DNA from: Hyphomicrobiales bacterium | Lineage (GTDB): Bacteria > Pseudomonadota > Alphaproteobacteria > Rhizobiales > Beijerinckiaceae | Direction of reading: 5' to 3' | Assembly (NCBI GenBank): GCA_028868735.1 | Contig: JAGWTW010000016.1 | Coordinates: 1 to 47,920, forward strand | DNA: 47,920 nt | In this document: one piece after another, positions 18,381 through 27,093 of the stretch | Numbering within the stretch: position 1 is the stretch's first letter | Layout: every line of letters starts with the position of its first letter | The notes under the pieces: model-generated | Database searches by the model: none | What the model saw: the letters and a program-made list of their open reading frames with translations, nothing else | Told to the model about the DNA's origin: nothing | Program-made: the position numbers and the translations under genes

Positions 18381-18403
18381 TGCGCCGCATTATGCGCGGC
18401 GCA
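18381..18403 (-). terminator. Probable terminator of the RND efflux operon
   Basis: TGCGCCGC (18381-18388) and GCGGCGCA (18396-18403) form a perfect 8-bp stem with a 7-base loop, starting 17 bases after the stop of the RND transporter gene in its direction. There is no U-run after it, so it would be a weak or Rho-assisted terminator. Confidence 0.45.
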
Positions 18404-18419
18404 CAAGCCGGCGGCCGGC

Positions 18420-21400
18420 CTATTCGGCGGCCTCGGTCGCCGGACGGGCGGCTTCGGCGATCGCCGGCGCCTTACGCCGTCCGCGGGCGAGCCAGCTGTC
18501 CACGAAGTCCATGTAATAGTAGACGACCGGCGTGATGTAGAGCGTCAGCACCTGCGACACGGCGAGTCCGCCGACGATGGCGATGCCGAGCGGCTGGCGC
18601 AGTTCGGCGCCTGCGCCCGCGCCGAGCGCGATCGGCACCGCGCCCAGCGCGGCGGCGAGCGTCGTCATGATGATCGGCCGGAAGCGGATGAGCGCGGCCT
18701 CCCGGATCGCATCCTCGGCGTTCGCGCCCTCGCGACGGCGCACGAGCGCAAAATCGATCATCATGATCGCGTTTTTCTTCACGATGCCGATCAGCAAGAG
18801 AACGCCGATGATCGCGACCACCGACAGGTCCATCCCGAACAGACGCAGGAAGATGAGCGCGCCGAGGCCGGCCGAGGGCAGGCCGGACAGGATGGTGATC
18901 GGATGGATGAAGCTCTCGTAGAGCACGCCCAGCAGGATGTAGATAGTGAGCACTGCCGCGAGCAGGAGCGGGCCCTGGCCCTTCAGCGAGTCCTGGAATA
19001 TCTGCGCCGTGCCGGAGAAGCTGGTGGCGACGGAGGCGGGCATGCCGATCTGGCGTTCGAGTTTCTGGATCGAGTCCACCGCCTCGCCGATTGCGACGCC
19101 GGGCGCGAGATTGAAAGACAGCGTTACGGACGGCTGCTGCGACTGACGATTGATCGTGAGCGGACCTACGCTGCGGCGGATGGTTGCGATCTGGTCGAGC
19201 GGAATGAGGGCCGCCGGGCCCGTGGTCGGCGCGCCCGCCGTCGGCAGTACGCCGGCCGAAACGTTGGCGGGCCGGATGTAGAGGTGGGCGAGCTGGTTCG
19301 GATCGCCCTGGAAGTCCCGCGCGGCCTCGACGATGATCTGATAATCGCTCGCTTGCGTGTAGATCGTCGAAGCCTGGTAGCTGCCGAACGCGCTGTAGAG
19401 CGCGGTGCGCACCTGATCGACCGTGATGCCGTATGCGGCAGCCTTGTCGCGGTCGATGTCGACGAAGGATTGCGGATTGCGGATCTGCAGGTCGGTCGTC
19501 ACGTCATGCAGGCCGGGCAAGAGCGCCATCCCGCTCATCATTTTGTCGGCGCTGGCGTAGAGCGCGCCGAGGTCGCTGGATTGCAACGTATACTGGTAGT
19601 TCGAGCGGGTGATGCGTCCGGAAAAATTGAAATTCTGCACGGGCACGAAGGAAACGGTCATGCCGGGGATGCCGCCCGTCGATTTCCGCAGCCGCGAAAT
19701 CACGTTCATCTGGTCGCCGCGCGCGGCCTTGTCCTTCAGCGCAACGAAAATGCGGCCCTGATTGACGATGCCGCCGAAACCGACGACGCTCGCCAGATAG
19801 TCGACCGCGGGATCCGCCTGCACGATCTTCATCATCCGCATCTGTAACGCATTCATCGCGTCGATAGAGACGTCCGGAGCGGCTTCCGTCGAACCGACGA
19901 TATAGCCGGTGTCTTCGGTCGGGAAAAAACCCTTGGGGATGTAGTAATACATCACGCCGCTGGCGACGAAGGACGCAAGCGTAACGAGAAGCGTTGCGCG
20001 CTTCCAACGCAGAACGATGTCCAGCGTGTACCGGTAGCCCGCGAGCGCGCCGTCGATCACCGCGTCGACCGCGCGGGAAAACGCTCCGGGCCTCTTGTGA
20101 TGGTCTATCGGCGACAGGATTCGCGCGCACAACATGGGCGTGAGCGTGAGCGAAACGAAGCCCGAGACCAGAATGGCGACTGAGATCGTGACCGCGAATT
20201 CGCGGAAGATGCGGCCGACGACCCCCCCCATGAACAGCACGGGAATGAACACGGCGACAAGCGAGAAGGTGATCGAGAGAATCGTGAAGCCGATCTCGCG
20301 GGCGCCCTTGAGCGCAGCCTCGAAAGGCTTCATGCCGCCTTCGATGTGACGCACGATGTTTTCGAGCATCACGATCGCGTCGTCGACGACAAAACCAACG
20401 GAGAGCGTGATCGCCAGCAGCGAAATGTTGTCGATCGAATAACCGAACAGAAACATGACGGCGAAGGTGCCGATCAGCGAAACGGGCAGGGCGAGCGCCG
20501 GGATCAGCGTCGCCGACAGGGTCTTCAGGAACAGGAAGATGACGAGAATGACGAGGACGATGGCTATGCCCAGCGTCTCCTGCACGTCGTGAACGGAGTC
20601 GCGAATAGACTTCGAGCGGTCGTTGATAACCTCGACATGGACGGAGGCCGGCAATTGCGCTGCATAGCGTGGCAGGTTCGCCTTGATCTGGTCGACGACG
20701 TCGACCGTGTTGGCGTCGGATTGCCTGTAGATGCCGAGAAGGATCGCGCGATCGTCATTGAACCACGCGGCGACCTGATCGTTGTCGACGCTGTTGCGCG
20801 CCGATCCGATCTCGTCGAGACGCACCGGCGCGCCGTTGCGCCAGGCGACGGTGAGCGACCGATAGGCTTCGGCCTTGCTCATCTGGCCCGTCGCCTCGAT
20901 CGTCACGTTCTGCCGCTGGCCGAGTTGCACGCCCAGCGGCGCGCTGGAATTGGCGGCGGCGACCTGCTTGGCGACCTCGTCGATCGTGAGGCCGCGCGCG
21001 GCGGCCTTCTCCGGGTCGACCTGGACTCGCACCGCGAATTTCTGCTGTCCGAAAATTACCGCCTGCGCGACGCCCGGGATCTGCGAGATCTGTTGCGCGA
21101 AATTCTGCTCGGCGTAGTCGTCCGTCACGTAAAGCGGCAACTCGTTGGAGCGCAGCGCGATGATGAGAATGGCGAAGTCGGAAGGATTGACCTTACGGAA
21201 AGTCGGCGGCGCGGGCAGCGTCGGCGGGAGCTTTCTCAAAGACGCGGTGATCGCAGCCTGCACATCGAGCGCCGCGCCGTCGATGCTGCGGTCGAGATCG
21301 AATTGCAGGATGATCGACGATGTGCCGCGCCCGGATTGCGAGGTCATCGTCGTGATCGCAGGAATGGTCGCGAACTGGCGCTCGAGCGGCGCGGTGACCG

Positions 21401-21584
21401 AGGCCGCCATCGTATCCGGGCTGGCGCCGGGCAATGTCGTGGTGACCTGAATCGTCGGGTAGTCGACGCGCGGCAGGGCGGCGACCGGCAATTGCCGGTA
21501 ACCGAACAGGCCGAATATGACGAACGACATCATCAGCAGCGTCGTCATGACAGGACGACGGATGCAGAGCTCCGGAAGCGACAT
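18420..21584 (-). CDS. RND efflux transporter, MdtB/MdtC-like (HAE1)
   Basis: A 1054-residue inner membrane proton antiporter of the hydrophobe/amphiphile efflux family. It starts MSLPELCIRRPVMTTLLMMSFVIFG (TM1) and contains the proton-relay Asp pair in SVGFVVDDAIVMLENIVRH (TM4, near 405) and the second-half GIVKKNAIMMIDFAL (TM10) with the conserved Lys. Two large periplasmic loops provide the porter and docking domains. The start ATG overlaps the membrane fusion protein stop by one base (TGATG). Unlike MdtBC of enterobacteria there is only one RND gene, so the pump is probably a homotrimer. No outer membrane channel gene lies here. Confidence 0.95.
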   Translation of the reverse strand: MSLPELCIRRPVMTTLLMMSFVIFGLFGYRQLPVAALPRVDYPTIQVTTTLPGASPDTMAASVTAPLERQFATIPAITTMTSQSGRGTSSIILQFDLDRSIDGAALDVQAAITASLRKLPPTLPAPPTFRKVNPSDFAILIIALRSNELPLYVTDDYAEQNFAQQISQIPGVAQAVIFGQQKFAVRVQVDPEKAAARGLTIDEVAKQVAAANSSAPLGVQLGQRQNVTIEATGQMSKAEAYRSLTVAWRNGAPVRLDEIGSARNSVDNDQVAAWFNDDRAILLGIYRQSDANTVDVVDQIKANLPRYAAQLPASVHVEVINDRSKSIRDSVHDVQETLGIAIVLVILVIFLFLKTLSATLIPALALPVSLIGTFAVMFLFGYSIDNISLLAITLSVGFVVDDAIVMLENIVRHIEGGMKPFEAALKGAREIGFTILSITFSLVAVFIPVLFMGGVVGRIFREFAVTISVAILVSGFVSLTLTPMLCARILSPIDHHKRPGAFSRAVDAVIDGALAGYRYTLDIVLRWKRATLLVTLASFVASGVMYYYIPKGFFPTEDTGYIVGSTEAAPDVSIDAMNALQMRMMKIVQADPAVDYLASVVGFGGIVNQGRIFVALKDKAARGDQMNVISRLRKSTGGIPGMTVSFVPVQNFNFSGRITRSNYQYTLQSSDLGALYASADKMMSGMALLPGLHDVTTDLQIRNPQSFVDIDRDKAAAYGITVDQVRTALYSAFGSYQASTIYTQASDYQIIVEAARDFQGDPNQLAHLYIRPANVSAGVLPTAGAPTTGPAALIPLDQIATIRRSVGPLTINRQSQQPSVTLSFNLAPGVAIGEAVDSIQKLERQIGMPASVATSFSGTAQIFQDSLKGQGPLLLAAVLTIYILLGVLYESFIHPITILSGLPSAGLGALIFLRLFGMDLSVVAIIGVLLLIGIVKKNAIMMIDFALVRRREGANAEDAIREAALIRFRPIIMTTLAAALGAVPIALGAGAGAELRQPLGIAIVGGLAVSQVLTLYITPVVYYYMDFVDSWLARGRRKAPAIAEAARPATEAAE

Positions 21585-22723
21585 CAGGATGCGCTCGGCT
21601 TTTTCTCGGACGCGCGGACCATGATCGGCGCGCCGTCCGTGAGCAGATTTGCGCCTTCGACCACGACGGTTTCGCCGGGACTGGTTCCTGCTTCGATGAT
21701 CGCGAGGCCCGCCTGTACGCGGCTGGTCTTCACCGGCCGCAGTTTTGCGACGCCGCCGTCGACGACGAACACGTAACTGCCCTTCTGACCGATCTGCACC
21801 GCCTCGCGCGGCACGGTGACGAGGTTGTCGTCGACGCGGAATTGCACGCGCAGGTCGCAGAGTTGCCCGGGCCAGAGCGCTTCGTCGGCATTGGCGAATT
21901 CTGCGCGCGCGACGAGCATGCCGGTGGACGGATCGATCGTATTGTCGAGCACGGCGACCTTGCCGTCGATCCAGCGGTTCAAGCCTTGCGGTCTGGCCTG
22001 TACGAGCGCGCCGCCCGTCTTCATCGAGGCCCGCAACTCCGGCAGATAGCGCTGCGGCACCGAGAAGGCGACATAGATCGGCGCGACCTGGTTCAATGTC
22101 ACCAGCACGCCGGTCGGCGTGTTGTCGCCGGCGCGCGCCATGTTGCCCGCCTTCAACGAGAAGGTTCCGACCTTGCCCGAGATCGGCGCGGTCAGCGCGT
22201 AATAGGTGAGCTGCACCTTCAGATTGTCGATCGCGGCTTCGTCGCCGGCGATGGCGGCTTTGGTCGTCAGCGTCGCGGTCTTCGCATTGTCGAGATTGAT
22301 CTGCGGCGTAGCCCTCTTTTCGACCAGCGCGGCGTAACGCGCCACGTCGCGCAAATTCTGCTCGAGCTGCGCCTGGTCGCGCGCAAGCTGCGCCTCGGCC
22401 TGTTTCAGTTGCGCCGAAATCTGCCGGGAATCGAGTTTCACGAGTAGGTCGCCCTGCTTGACCGTCGCGCCATCGGCGACGGCGATCTTCTCGATCTGCG
22501 CGTCGACGCGCGTGCGCAGCTGGACCGCGGCGACGGGCTGTACCGAGCCGATGGAGTCGATCTGATACGGCAGGCTGGAGAGCTTGACCGGCGCCGTCGT
22601 CACACTGATCGCCGGCCGCGCGGGGGGCGTTGTCGGGGGGCCTTCGGCCTGCGCGAGCGACGCCGTCGCCGCGATCACGAGCGCCGGCAGGACGCGGGCC
22701 GACAACAAAACAAACGAACGCAT
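21584..22723 (-). CDS. RND efflux periplasmic adaptor (membrane fusion protein)
   Basis: A 379-residue MdtA/AcrA-like adaptor. The signal peptide runs to about residue 26 (SLAQA/EG). The biotinyl-lipoyl half motif RTRVDAQIEKIAVADGATVKQGDLLVKLD is near 69-97, followed by a coiled-coil hairpin (QLKQAEAQLARDQAQLEQNLRD...) and the second lipoyl half LTAPISGKVG near 180, then the beta-barrel and membrane-proximal domain. No lipobox is present, so anchoring would be by interaction with the pump. The ATG at 22723 gives a normal signal peptide. A small palindrome AGCAAGTTTGCT (22749-22760) lies just upstream. Confidence 0.93.
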   Translation of the reverse strand: MRSFVLLSARVLPALVIAATASLAQAEGPPTTPPARPAISVTTAPVKLSSLPYQIDSIGSVQPVAAVQLRTRVDAQIEKIAVADGATVKQGDLLVKLDSRQISAQLKQAEAQLARDQAQLEQNLRDVARYAALVEKRATPQINLDNAKTATLTTKAAIAGDEAAIDNLKVQLTYYALTAPISGKVGTFSLKAGNMARAGDNTPTGVLVTLNQVAPIYVAFSVPQRYLPELRASMKTGGALVQARPQGLNRWIDGKVAVLDNTIDPSTGMLVARAEFANADEALWPGQLCDLRVQFRVDDNLVTVPREAVQIGQKGSYVFVVDGGVAKLRPVKTSRVQAGLAIIEAGTSPGETVVVEGANLLTDGAPIMVRASEKKPSAS

Positions 22724-22820
22724 TCCGCTCCCCGACCTGACGGACGCCAGCAAGTTTGCTTACAATGCGGCTGCCCGAGCCGCCAGATATTATTCGTGTT
22801 GCAGCGCAACAGCTTGCGGC

Positions 22821-23180
22821 TTACCGACGCGCGATGGCGAAGATCGCGATCGCCGTCGCCAGCGCCCAGGACAGGATTGTCAGCGCGCCGCCGAGCGGGG
22901 CGGCGAAAGGGAAGAGCCGGTCGCCGAGCCAGTGCCGGGCCGCAAGATCGGCGCTGAACAGGCAGACGCCGAGCGCCATCGCCGCTCCGGCCCAGCCGAA
23001 GGGCGCGGCCGGAACGGCGCGGCCGAGCCCGACGAGCGCGAGGATCGCCGCGGCGTGAACCATCAGCATCTGCGCCATCACGCCGAGACGCGGGTCGGGC
23101 GCGGCGTGCGCCGCCGCAGCCGCAAGCCCGACCCCGGCCGCGCCCATGAGGCCGGCGACGGCCGTCAGAACCAGATCCAT
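22821..23180 (-). CDS. DUF423 family membrane protein (YgdD-like)
   Basis: A 119-residue protein with four predicted transmembrane helices, of the DUF423 family. The pattern LMGAAGVGLAAAAAHA at the start, an ALxMLMVHAAAILALVGLGRA second helix and the LFSADLAARHWLGDRLFPFAAPLGGALTILSWALATAIAI C-terminal half are characteristic. The start at 23180 (MDLVLTAVAG) is used since it leads directly into helix 1. A ribosome binding site (GAGGAG) lies just upstream. The function of this family is unknown. It is followed at 98 bases by the efflux operon on the same strand. Confidence 0.85.
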   Translation of the reverse strand: MDLVLTAVAGLMGAAGVGLAAAAAHAAPDPRLGVMAQMLMVHAAAILALVGLGRAVPAAPFGWAGAAMALGVCLFSADLAARHWLGDRLFPFAAPLGGALTILSWALATAIAIFAIARR

Positions 23181-23237
23181 TTCGCGCTCCTCTTCAGGGC
23201 GCGAAACTGTCACGCTGCGCGGTTCGAGGCCAGAGCT

Positions 23238-24497
23238 CTATTCGGCGGGCGTCGCGCCCGGCGCGCGCGGACGCAGGAGCGCGCGAACGCGCGCCGCCGC
23301 CTGCCTATGCCAGTCCGGCAGCATGAAAGTCCGCTCGATCAAGATATAGAAGACAAGGCCGGCCGCGACGATGGCCAAGTACTGGATGACCATCAGGCCG
23401 CAGACGCCGGCGAGGCCGAGGCCCGGCGCAAGTTTCGCGGCGATCGTCGAAATGATCTGCGCCGTCTGCAGGTGAACGAGATAGATCGAGTAGCAGGCGC
23501 CCCCGACCAGCGCTATCCAGGGCCGAGAGCAGAAGCGCCGGAAGCCCGATCGCGGCGCCCAGGCGCTTGCGAACATCGCGATCAGCGAAAGATAGACCGC
23601 CGCGCGCAGGACGAGTCCGGGAATGACCGCTTCGCCGGCGTTGGGAATGACGAGATAGGCGGCAAGACCGCACCAGCCGATCGCGGTCGTCAATGGCGCG
23701 GGCAGGGCCCCGATCTTGTCCGTCGCCCAGCCCTGCGCATCGCACAGGATGATGCCGAGCCAGAAGAACGAGAAAAAGCGCAGGATGCTTTTGTCGACGA
23801 ATACGGCGCCGATTTTGTCGGGCAACGCGAGCGACGCGAGAGCGCCAATCGCCAGCAGACCGAGCCCGAAAGCGACGCGGGTCGTCGCCCTTTTCATCCG
23901 GAACCATAGCCAGAACAGGAGCGGCGCGACGAGGTAGAACTGGACTTCGACTTCCAGCGACCAGCCGGGCGGAAACAGGCGCGGATAGGCGCCGAACACG
24001 AGGCCGTGCAGATAGGCCATGCTGGCGAGAAGACTCACGGTCAGGGATTGCGGCGCCGCATCGAAATGGTTCGCGCCTTCCGGCGCATAGCCGGTCAGGG
24101 TCAGCGCGGCCCAGGTGCAGACGAGGAGGACGATGTACGGCGGTTCGATGCGCAGGATCCGGCGACCGTAATAAGACCTCAGGAATGCGCCGCTGAGAGG
24201 GGACTGCCGCGCCTTGCGCGCCTGCGTGGCGATGATGAAGCCGGAGATGGTGAAAAACAGGAAGACGCCGAGGCCTGCGCGCTGAACGAGGTCGGCGACG
24301 ACGCTGTCCTGTGCGGCAAGGCGGGCGGAAGCGAAAAAGCGGACCGCGCGCTCGGCCACATGCCCGACGACGACGATCGCGATCGCAAAAAAGCGCAGCC
24401 CGTCGATCTCGGGCCGATAGGCGCCGCCGGTCATGCGCCGGCGAAACAGACTCGGCGCGTCCGAAACGATCGACCAGTATTTCGCCAACGCTGACAT
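23238..24497 (-). CDS. Acyltransferase 3 family membrane protein (OafA/ExoZ type)
   Basis: A 419-residue membrane-bound O-acyltransferase of the acyltransferase-3 family, which transfers acetyl or succinyl groups to surface polysaccharides. It opens with YRPEIDGLRFFAIAIVVVGHVAERA (about 26-50), the diagnostic motif with the catalytic-type His, then FFTISGFIIATQ and FLRSYYGRRILRIEPPYIVLL. About ten transmembrane segments follow. The ATG at 24497 is preceded by a good GGAGG five bases upstream and is preferred to one at 24515. It lies at the edge of the exopolysaccharide locus and probably decorates that polymer. Confidence 0.9.
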   Translation of the reverse strand: MSALAKYWSIVSDAPSLFRRRMTGGAYRPEIDGLRFFAIAIVVVGHVAERAVRFFASARLAAQDSVVADLVQRAGLGVFLFFTISGFIIATQARKARQSPLSGAFLRSYYGRRILRIEPPYIVLLVCTWAALTLTGYAPEGANHFDAAPQSLTVSLLASMAYLHGLVFGAYPRLFPPGWSLEVEVQFYLVAPLLFWLWFRMKRATTRVAFGLGLLAIGALASLALPDKIGAVFVDKSILRFFSFFWLGIILCDAQGWATDKIGALPAPLTTAIGWCGLAAYLVIPNAGEAVIPGLVLRAAVYLSLIAMFASAWAPRSGFRRFCSRPWIALVGGACYSIYLVHLQTAQIISTIAAKLAPGLGLAGVCGLMVIQYLAIVAAGLVFYILIERTFMLPDWHRQAAARVRALLRPRAPGATPAE

Positions 24498-24655
24498 CTG
24501 CGCCTCCGCGCGCAATTTGCACGCCCGCGGTTAGTGGGCTGCTAACGGACGCCGGATGCGGGTTCTTTCCGGAATCTTAACCACGTTTTCGTTTGATAGC
24601 GGCGCAGCGCGAGCCTGGTCGGGCGCCGGTGCGGAAATTGCAATTCGAGGACGGC

Positions 24656-25912
24656 GTGAGCCTTGCGACCTATCCCGTCCATCGCCGGACGGACCAGACA
24701 GAAAAGCTCCTGCGCGTCACGCTCGGGTTGATGCTGGCGCTGTCCTGCGTCTCCTTCATCGAGCCCTCGCCCTACGAATTCCTGTTTTTCGTGCTGATCC
24801 CCGTCTCGCTGCTCAACGGGCTCGCCGTGACGCGCACGACGATGACTCTGTTTTTCATATTGTTCGCAATCGTCGTCGCCCAATTTTTCGCGCTCATCCC
24901 CTATATCCAGTATCGGGTCGTCGGCGACGGACTGACGCCCTCGCTCTATACGATCTATACGGTCTATCTCTATTCGAGCGCGGTTTTGTTCGCGCTCATT
25001 TTCTCGCACGACACAGACGCGCGCGTGACGCTGGCGCTGAAAACCTATGCGTTCTCCTGCGTATTCGCCGGCGCATGGGGCATTCTCTCGTTCGTCAATT
25101 TCATGGGGCTGAACGAGCGCGAGCCGATCGACGGCCGCATCGCCGGACCGTTCAAGGATCCGAACGTGCTCGGCTCCTATTGCATCATGGGGGTGCTGTA
25201 TCTCACGCAATCCATGCTGCTGTCGCGCCGCCACACGCCGATCAAGCTCGCAGGCATGCTCGTCGCCTTCATCGGCGGCACGTTCTTCTCCATGTCGCGC
25301 GGCTCGCTCGGCGCGATGATGTTCGGATTCCTCTTTCTGCTGACGACGACGTGGTTCACCGGAGACCGCAGGGTGCGCCGGCGGATCGTCTCGGGACTGA
25401 CGTTGATGGTCGTGCTGGGCGGCCTCGGAGCCGCAATCATCGCGACGTCGAGCGACATGGTCGCAAACATTACGATGCGCGCGAAAATCGAGCAGGAATA
25501 TGACGGCGGCGTGACCGGCCGCTTCGGCAACCAGAAGCGCTCGATCCCCATGCTGCTTTCGGCGCCGTTCGGGCTGGGGCCCTTCCGCTTTCCCGTCTAT
25601 TTCCAGCTGCAACCGCACAATTCCTACATCGGCGCCTTTTCGGACGCCGGCTGGCTCGGCGGCCTTTCCTTTCTGATCATGGCGCTGAGCACGAGCTTTC
25701 TCGGCGTCAGGCTCGCCCTAAAACGATCGCCCTTCATGCGGCACGCGCAAGTCGTGACGCCGGCGGCGCTCGGCTTTTTCCTTCAGGCGCTGCAGATCGA
25801 CATCGATCACTGGCGCTTCGTCTTTCTCATGATCGGCATGATCTGGGGCATGGAATCGGCGCGTCGCGCAATCCGCGCGCGGCAGTCGACGCCGCAGGCG
25901 CCGGCGCTCTAA
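24656..25912 (+). CDS. O-antigen ligase/polymerase family protein
   Basis: A 418-residue polytopic membrane protein of the O-antigen ligase/Wzy class. It has about 11 hydrophobic segments and a long periplasmic loop. Diagnostic features are RIAGPFKDPNVLGSYCIMGVLYL near residue 165 and the LAPFGLGPFRF / QPHNSYIGAFSDAGWLGG region after it, where conserved Arg/His in the large loop bind the undecaprenyl-linked glycan. The GTG at 24656 is chosen for its GAGG five bases upstream; a GTG at 24629 and a TTG at 24593 are alternatives. In this locus the likely role is polymerisation of exopolysaccharide repeat units. Its stop overlaps that of the convergent next gene by three bases. Confidence 0.82.
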   Translation: MSLATYPVHRRTDQTEKLLRVTLGLMLALSCVSFIEPSPYEFLFFVLIPVSLLNGLAVTRTTMTLFFILFAIVVAQFFALIPYIQYRVVGDGLTPSLYTIYTVYLYSSAVLFALIFSHDTDARVTLALKTYAFSCVFAGAWGILSFVNFMGLNEREPIDGRIAGPFKDPNVLGSYCIMGVLYLTQSMLLSRRHTPIKLAGMLVAFIGGTFFSMSRGSLGAMMFGFLFLLTTTWFTGDRRVRRRIVSGLTLMVVLGGLGAAIIATSSDMVANITMRAKIEQEYDGGVTGRFGNQKRSIPMLLSAPFGLGPFRFPVYFQLQPHNSYIGAFSDAGWLGGLSFLIMALSTSFLGVRLALKRSPFMRHAQVVTPAALGFFLQALQIDIDHWRFVFLMIGMIWGMESARRAIRARQSTPQAPAL

Positions 25913-27093
25913 CGCGCCGGAGAAATGACGACGCGCTGACGCATCAGCATGCGCTCGCCGTTCGGAGCGCAGCCGACATTCTTGATGCGCGCATAGAACA
26001 ACCAGGATGCGTCGCCGACGTCGTCGTAATTGCGGCCCTTCGCCTTGTCGTCGAGCAGGGACGGGTAGGATGTGATCCAGCCGTCGCGATTGCTCGATCC
26101 GTCCGCGCCGCAGGGCTGATGCGTGTCTGGCGTCGCTGCGAGGAGGGCGGCGCCAGACCAGTGCAGGAGATCGCGTGAGGTCGCGTAGTAGAGGCCTGTG
26201 AAGGGAAAGCGCCCCTCCACGCGCGGCGCCTCCCACACGCCGACGAACAGGCCCGTCGCCCGATGGCGCACGACGGAGCCGACGGGATAGCCGAACGGTT
26301 CGATCGGCGCGCAGGCCGGTTGCGCGCCGCCGGCGCCCTTCGCATAGGGGTCGCGCCAGCGCACCGTGAAGGCGCGCCCGTCCCATCCGCGCCAGCTCGC
26401 GCTATCCATGGGATCGCGCGTACGGATCAGGCATTCGCCGGGCTCCTGTCCCGTCCAGCCCGTCGTAGAGACGAAGGCGTAGACGTATCCGTCCTTGCCG
26501 AACATGTTCGAAGGGTTGAAGAAGCCGCGGTGGCGCCCCTGTCCGACATCCTGCGTGAATGGCGTCGCTGCGACGACGAGCGGATCCGAGGGCGAAAAAT
26601 CCGCGCCGGAATCGGTCGAGCGAAACGCAAGGATCGTGTTCCACCAGCATTCCAGATCGCCCCTGAAGGCGCAGCGGCCGGGATGGACGTCGGCATGATA
26701 TTCGTCGTGCACGAGCGCAGCGACGCGTATTCCGTCGTTCGTCCAGGTCGAGACGATGTAGCGCCGCCCGTCGTATTTCGCGGGATCAGCGTCCTCATGC
26801 GAATCGAGCGCGACATGGCAGTCGATCTTGAGGCGCAGCAGGTCCGGGCCACGCAAGCGCCGCGCGAAAAAATGTAGCGCGAACACGTTCGTCGCGCCGT
26901 CCGCTGCTCGAAAAGCGCGCGCGTTCACGTCGGGCACGTCGATCGGCTCGCAGCGATCCTGCCATCCGTAGACTTTTTCGGCGCGCCCTTCGAGCGTGAG
27001 GCGCAACTCCGGCGCAATTTGCGCGCGCGCAGGCGCGCAGGCGCCGGTGAACATCAGGAGGAGGGCGACGGAACTCCCGGGATCAATACGCAT
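25909..27093 (-). CDS. Secreted beta-propeller (GH43-like) protein of unknown function
   Basis: A 394-residue exported protein with a signal peptide ending near residue 25 (CAPARA/QI). I cannot assign a family firmly. Repeated motifs such as YVYAFVSTTGW, VGVWEAPRVEGRFPFTGLYYATSRDLLHWSGA, and SYPSLLDDKAKGRNYDDVGDASWLFYARI are those of five-bladed beta-propeller glycosidases (GH43/GH32-like), where each blade reads out a Asp/Glu-rich pocket. Eight or more cysteines after the signal suggest disulfides. Its start overlaps the 3' end of the priming glycosylphosphotransferase gene by 11 bases, so it is translated from the same message and probably processes or binds the polymer. The enzymatic activity is unproven. 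Confidence 0.7.
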   Translation of the reverse strand: MRIDPGSSVALLLMFTGACAPARAQIAPELRLTLEGRAEKVYGWQDRCEPIDVPDVNARAFRAADGATNVFALHFFARRLRGPDLLRLKIDCHVALDSHEDADPAKYDGRRYIVSTWTNDGIRVAALVHDEYHADVHPGRCAFRGDLECWWNTILAFRSTDSGADFSPSDPLVVAATPFTQDVGQGRHRGFFNPSNMFGKDGYVYAFVSTTGWTGQEPGECLIRTRDPMDSASWRGWDGRAFTVRWRDPYAKGAGGAQPACAPIEPFGYPVGSVVRHRATGLFVGVWEAPRVEGRFPFTGLYYATSRDLLHWSGAALLAATPDTHQPCGADGSSNRDGWITSYPSLLDDKAKGRNYDDVGDASWLFYARIKNVGCAPNGERMLMRQRVVISPAR

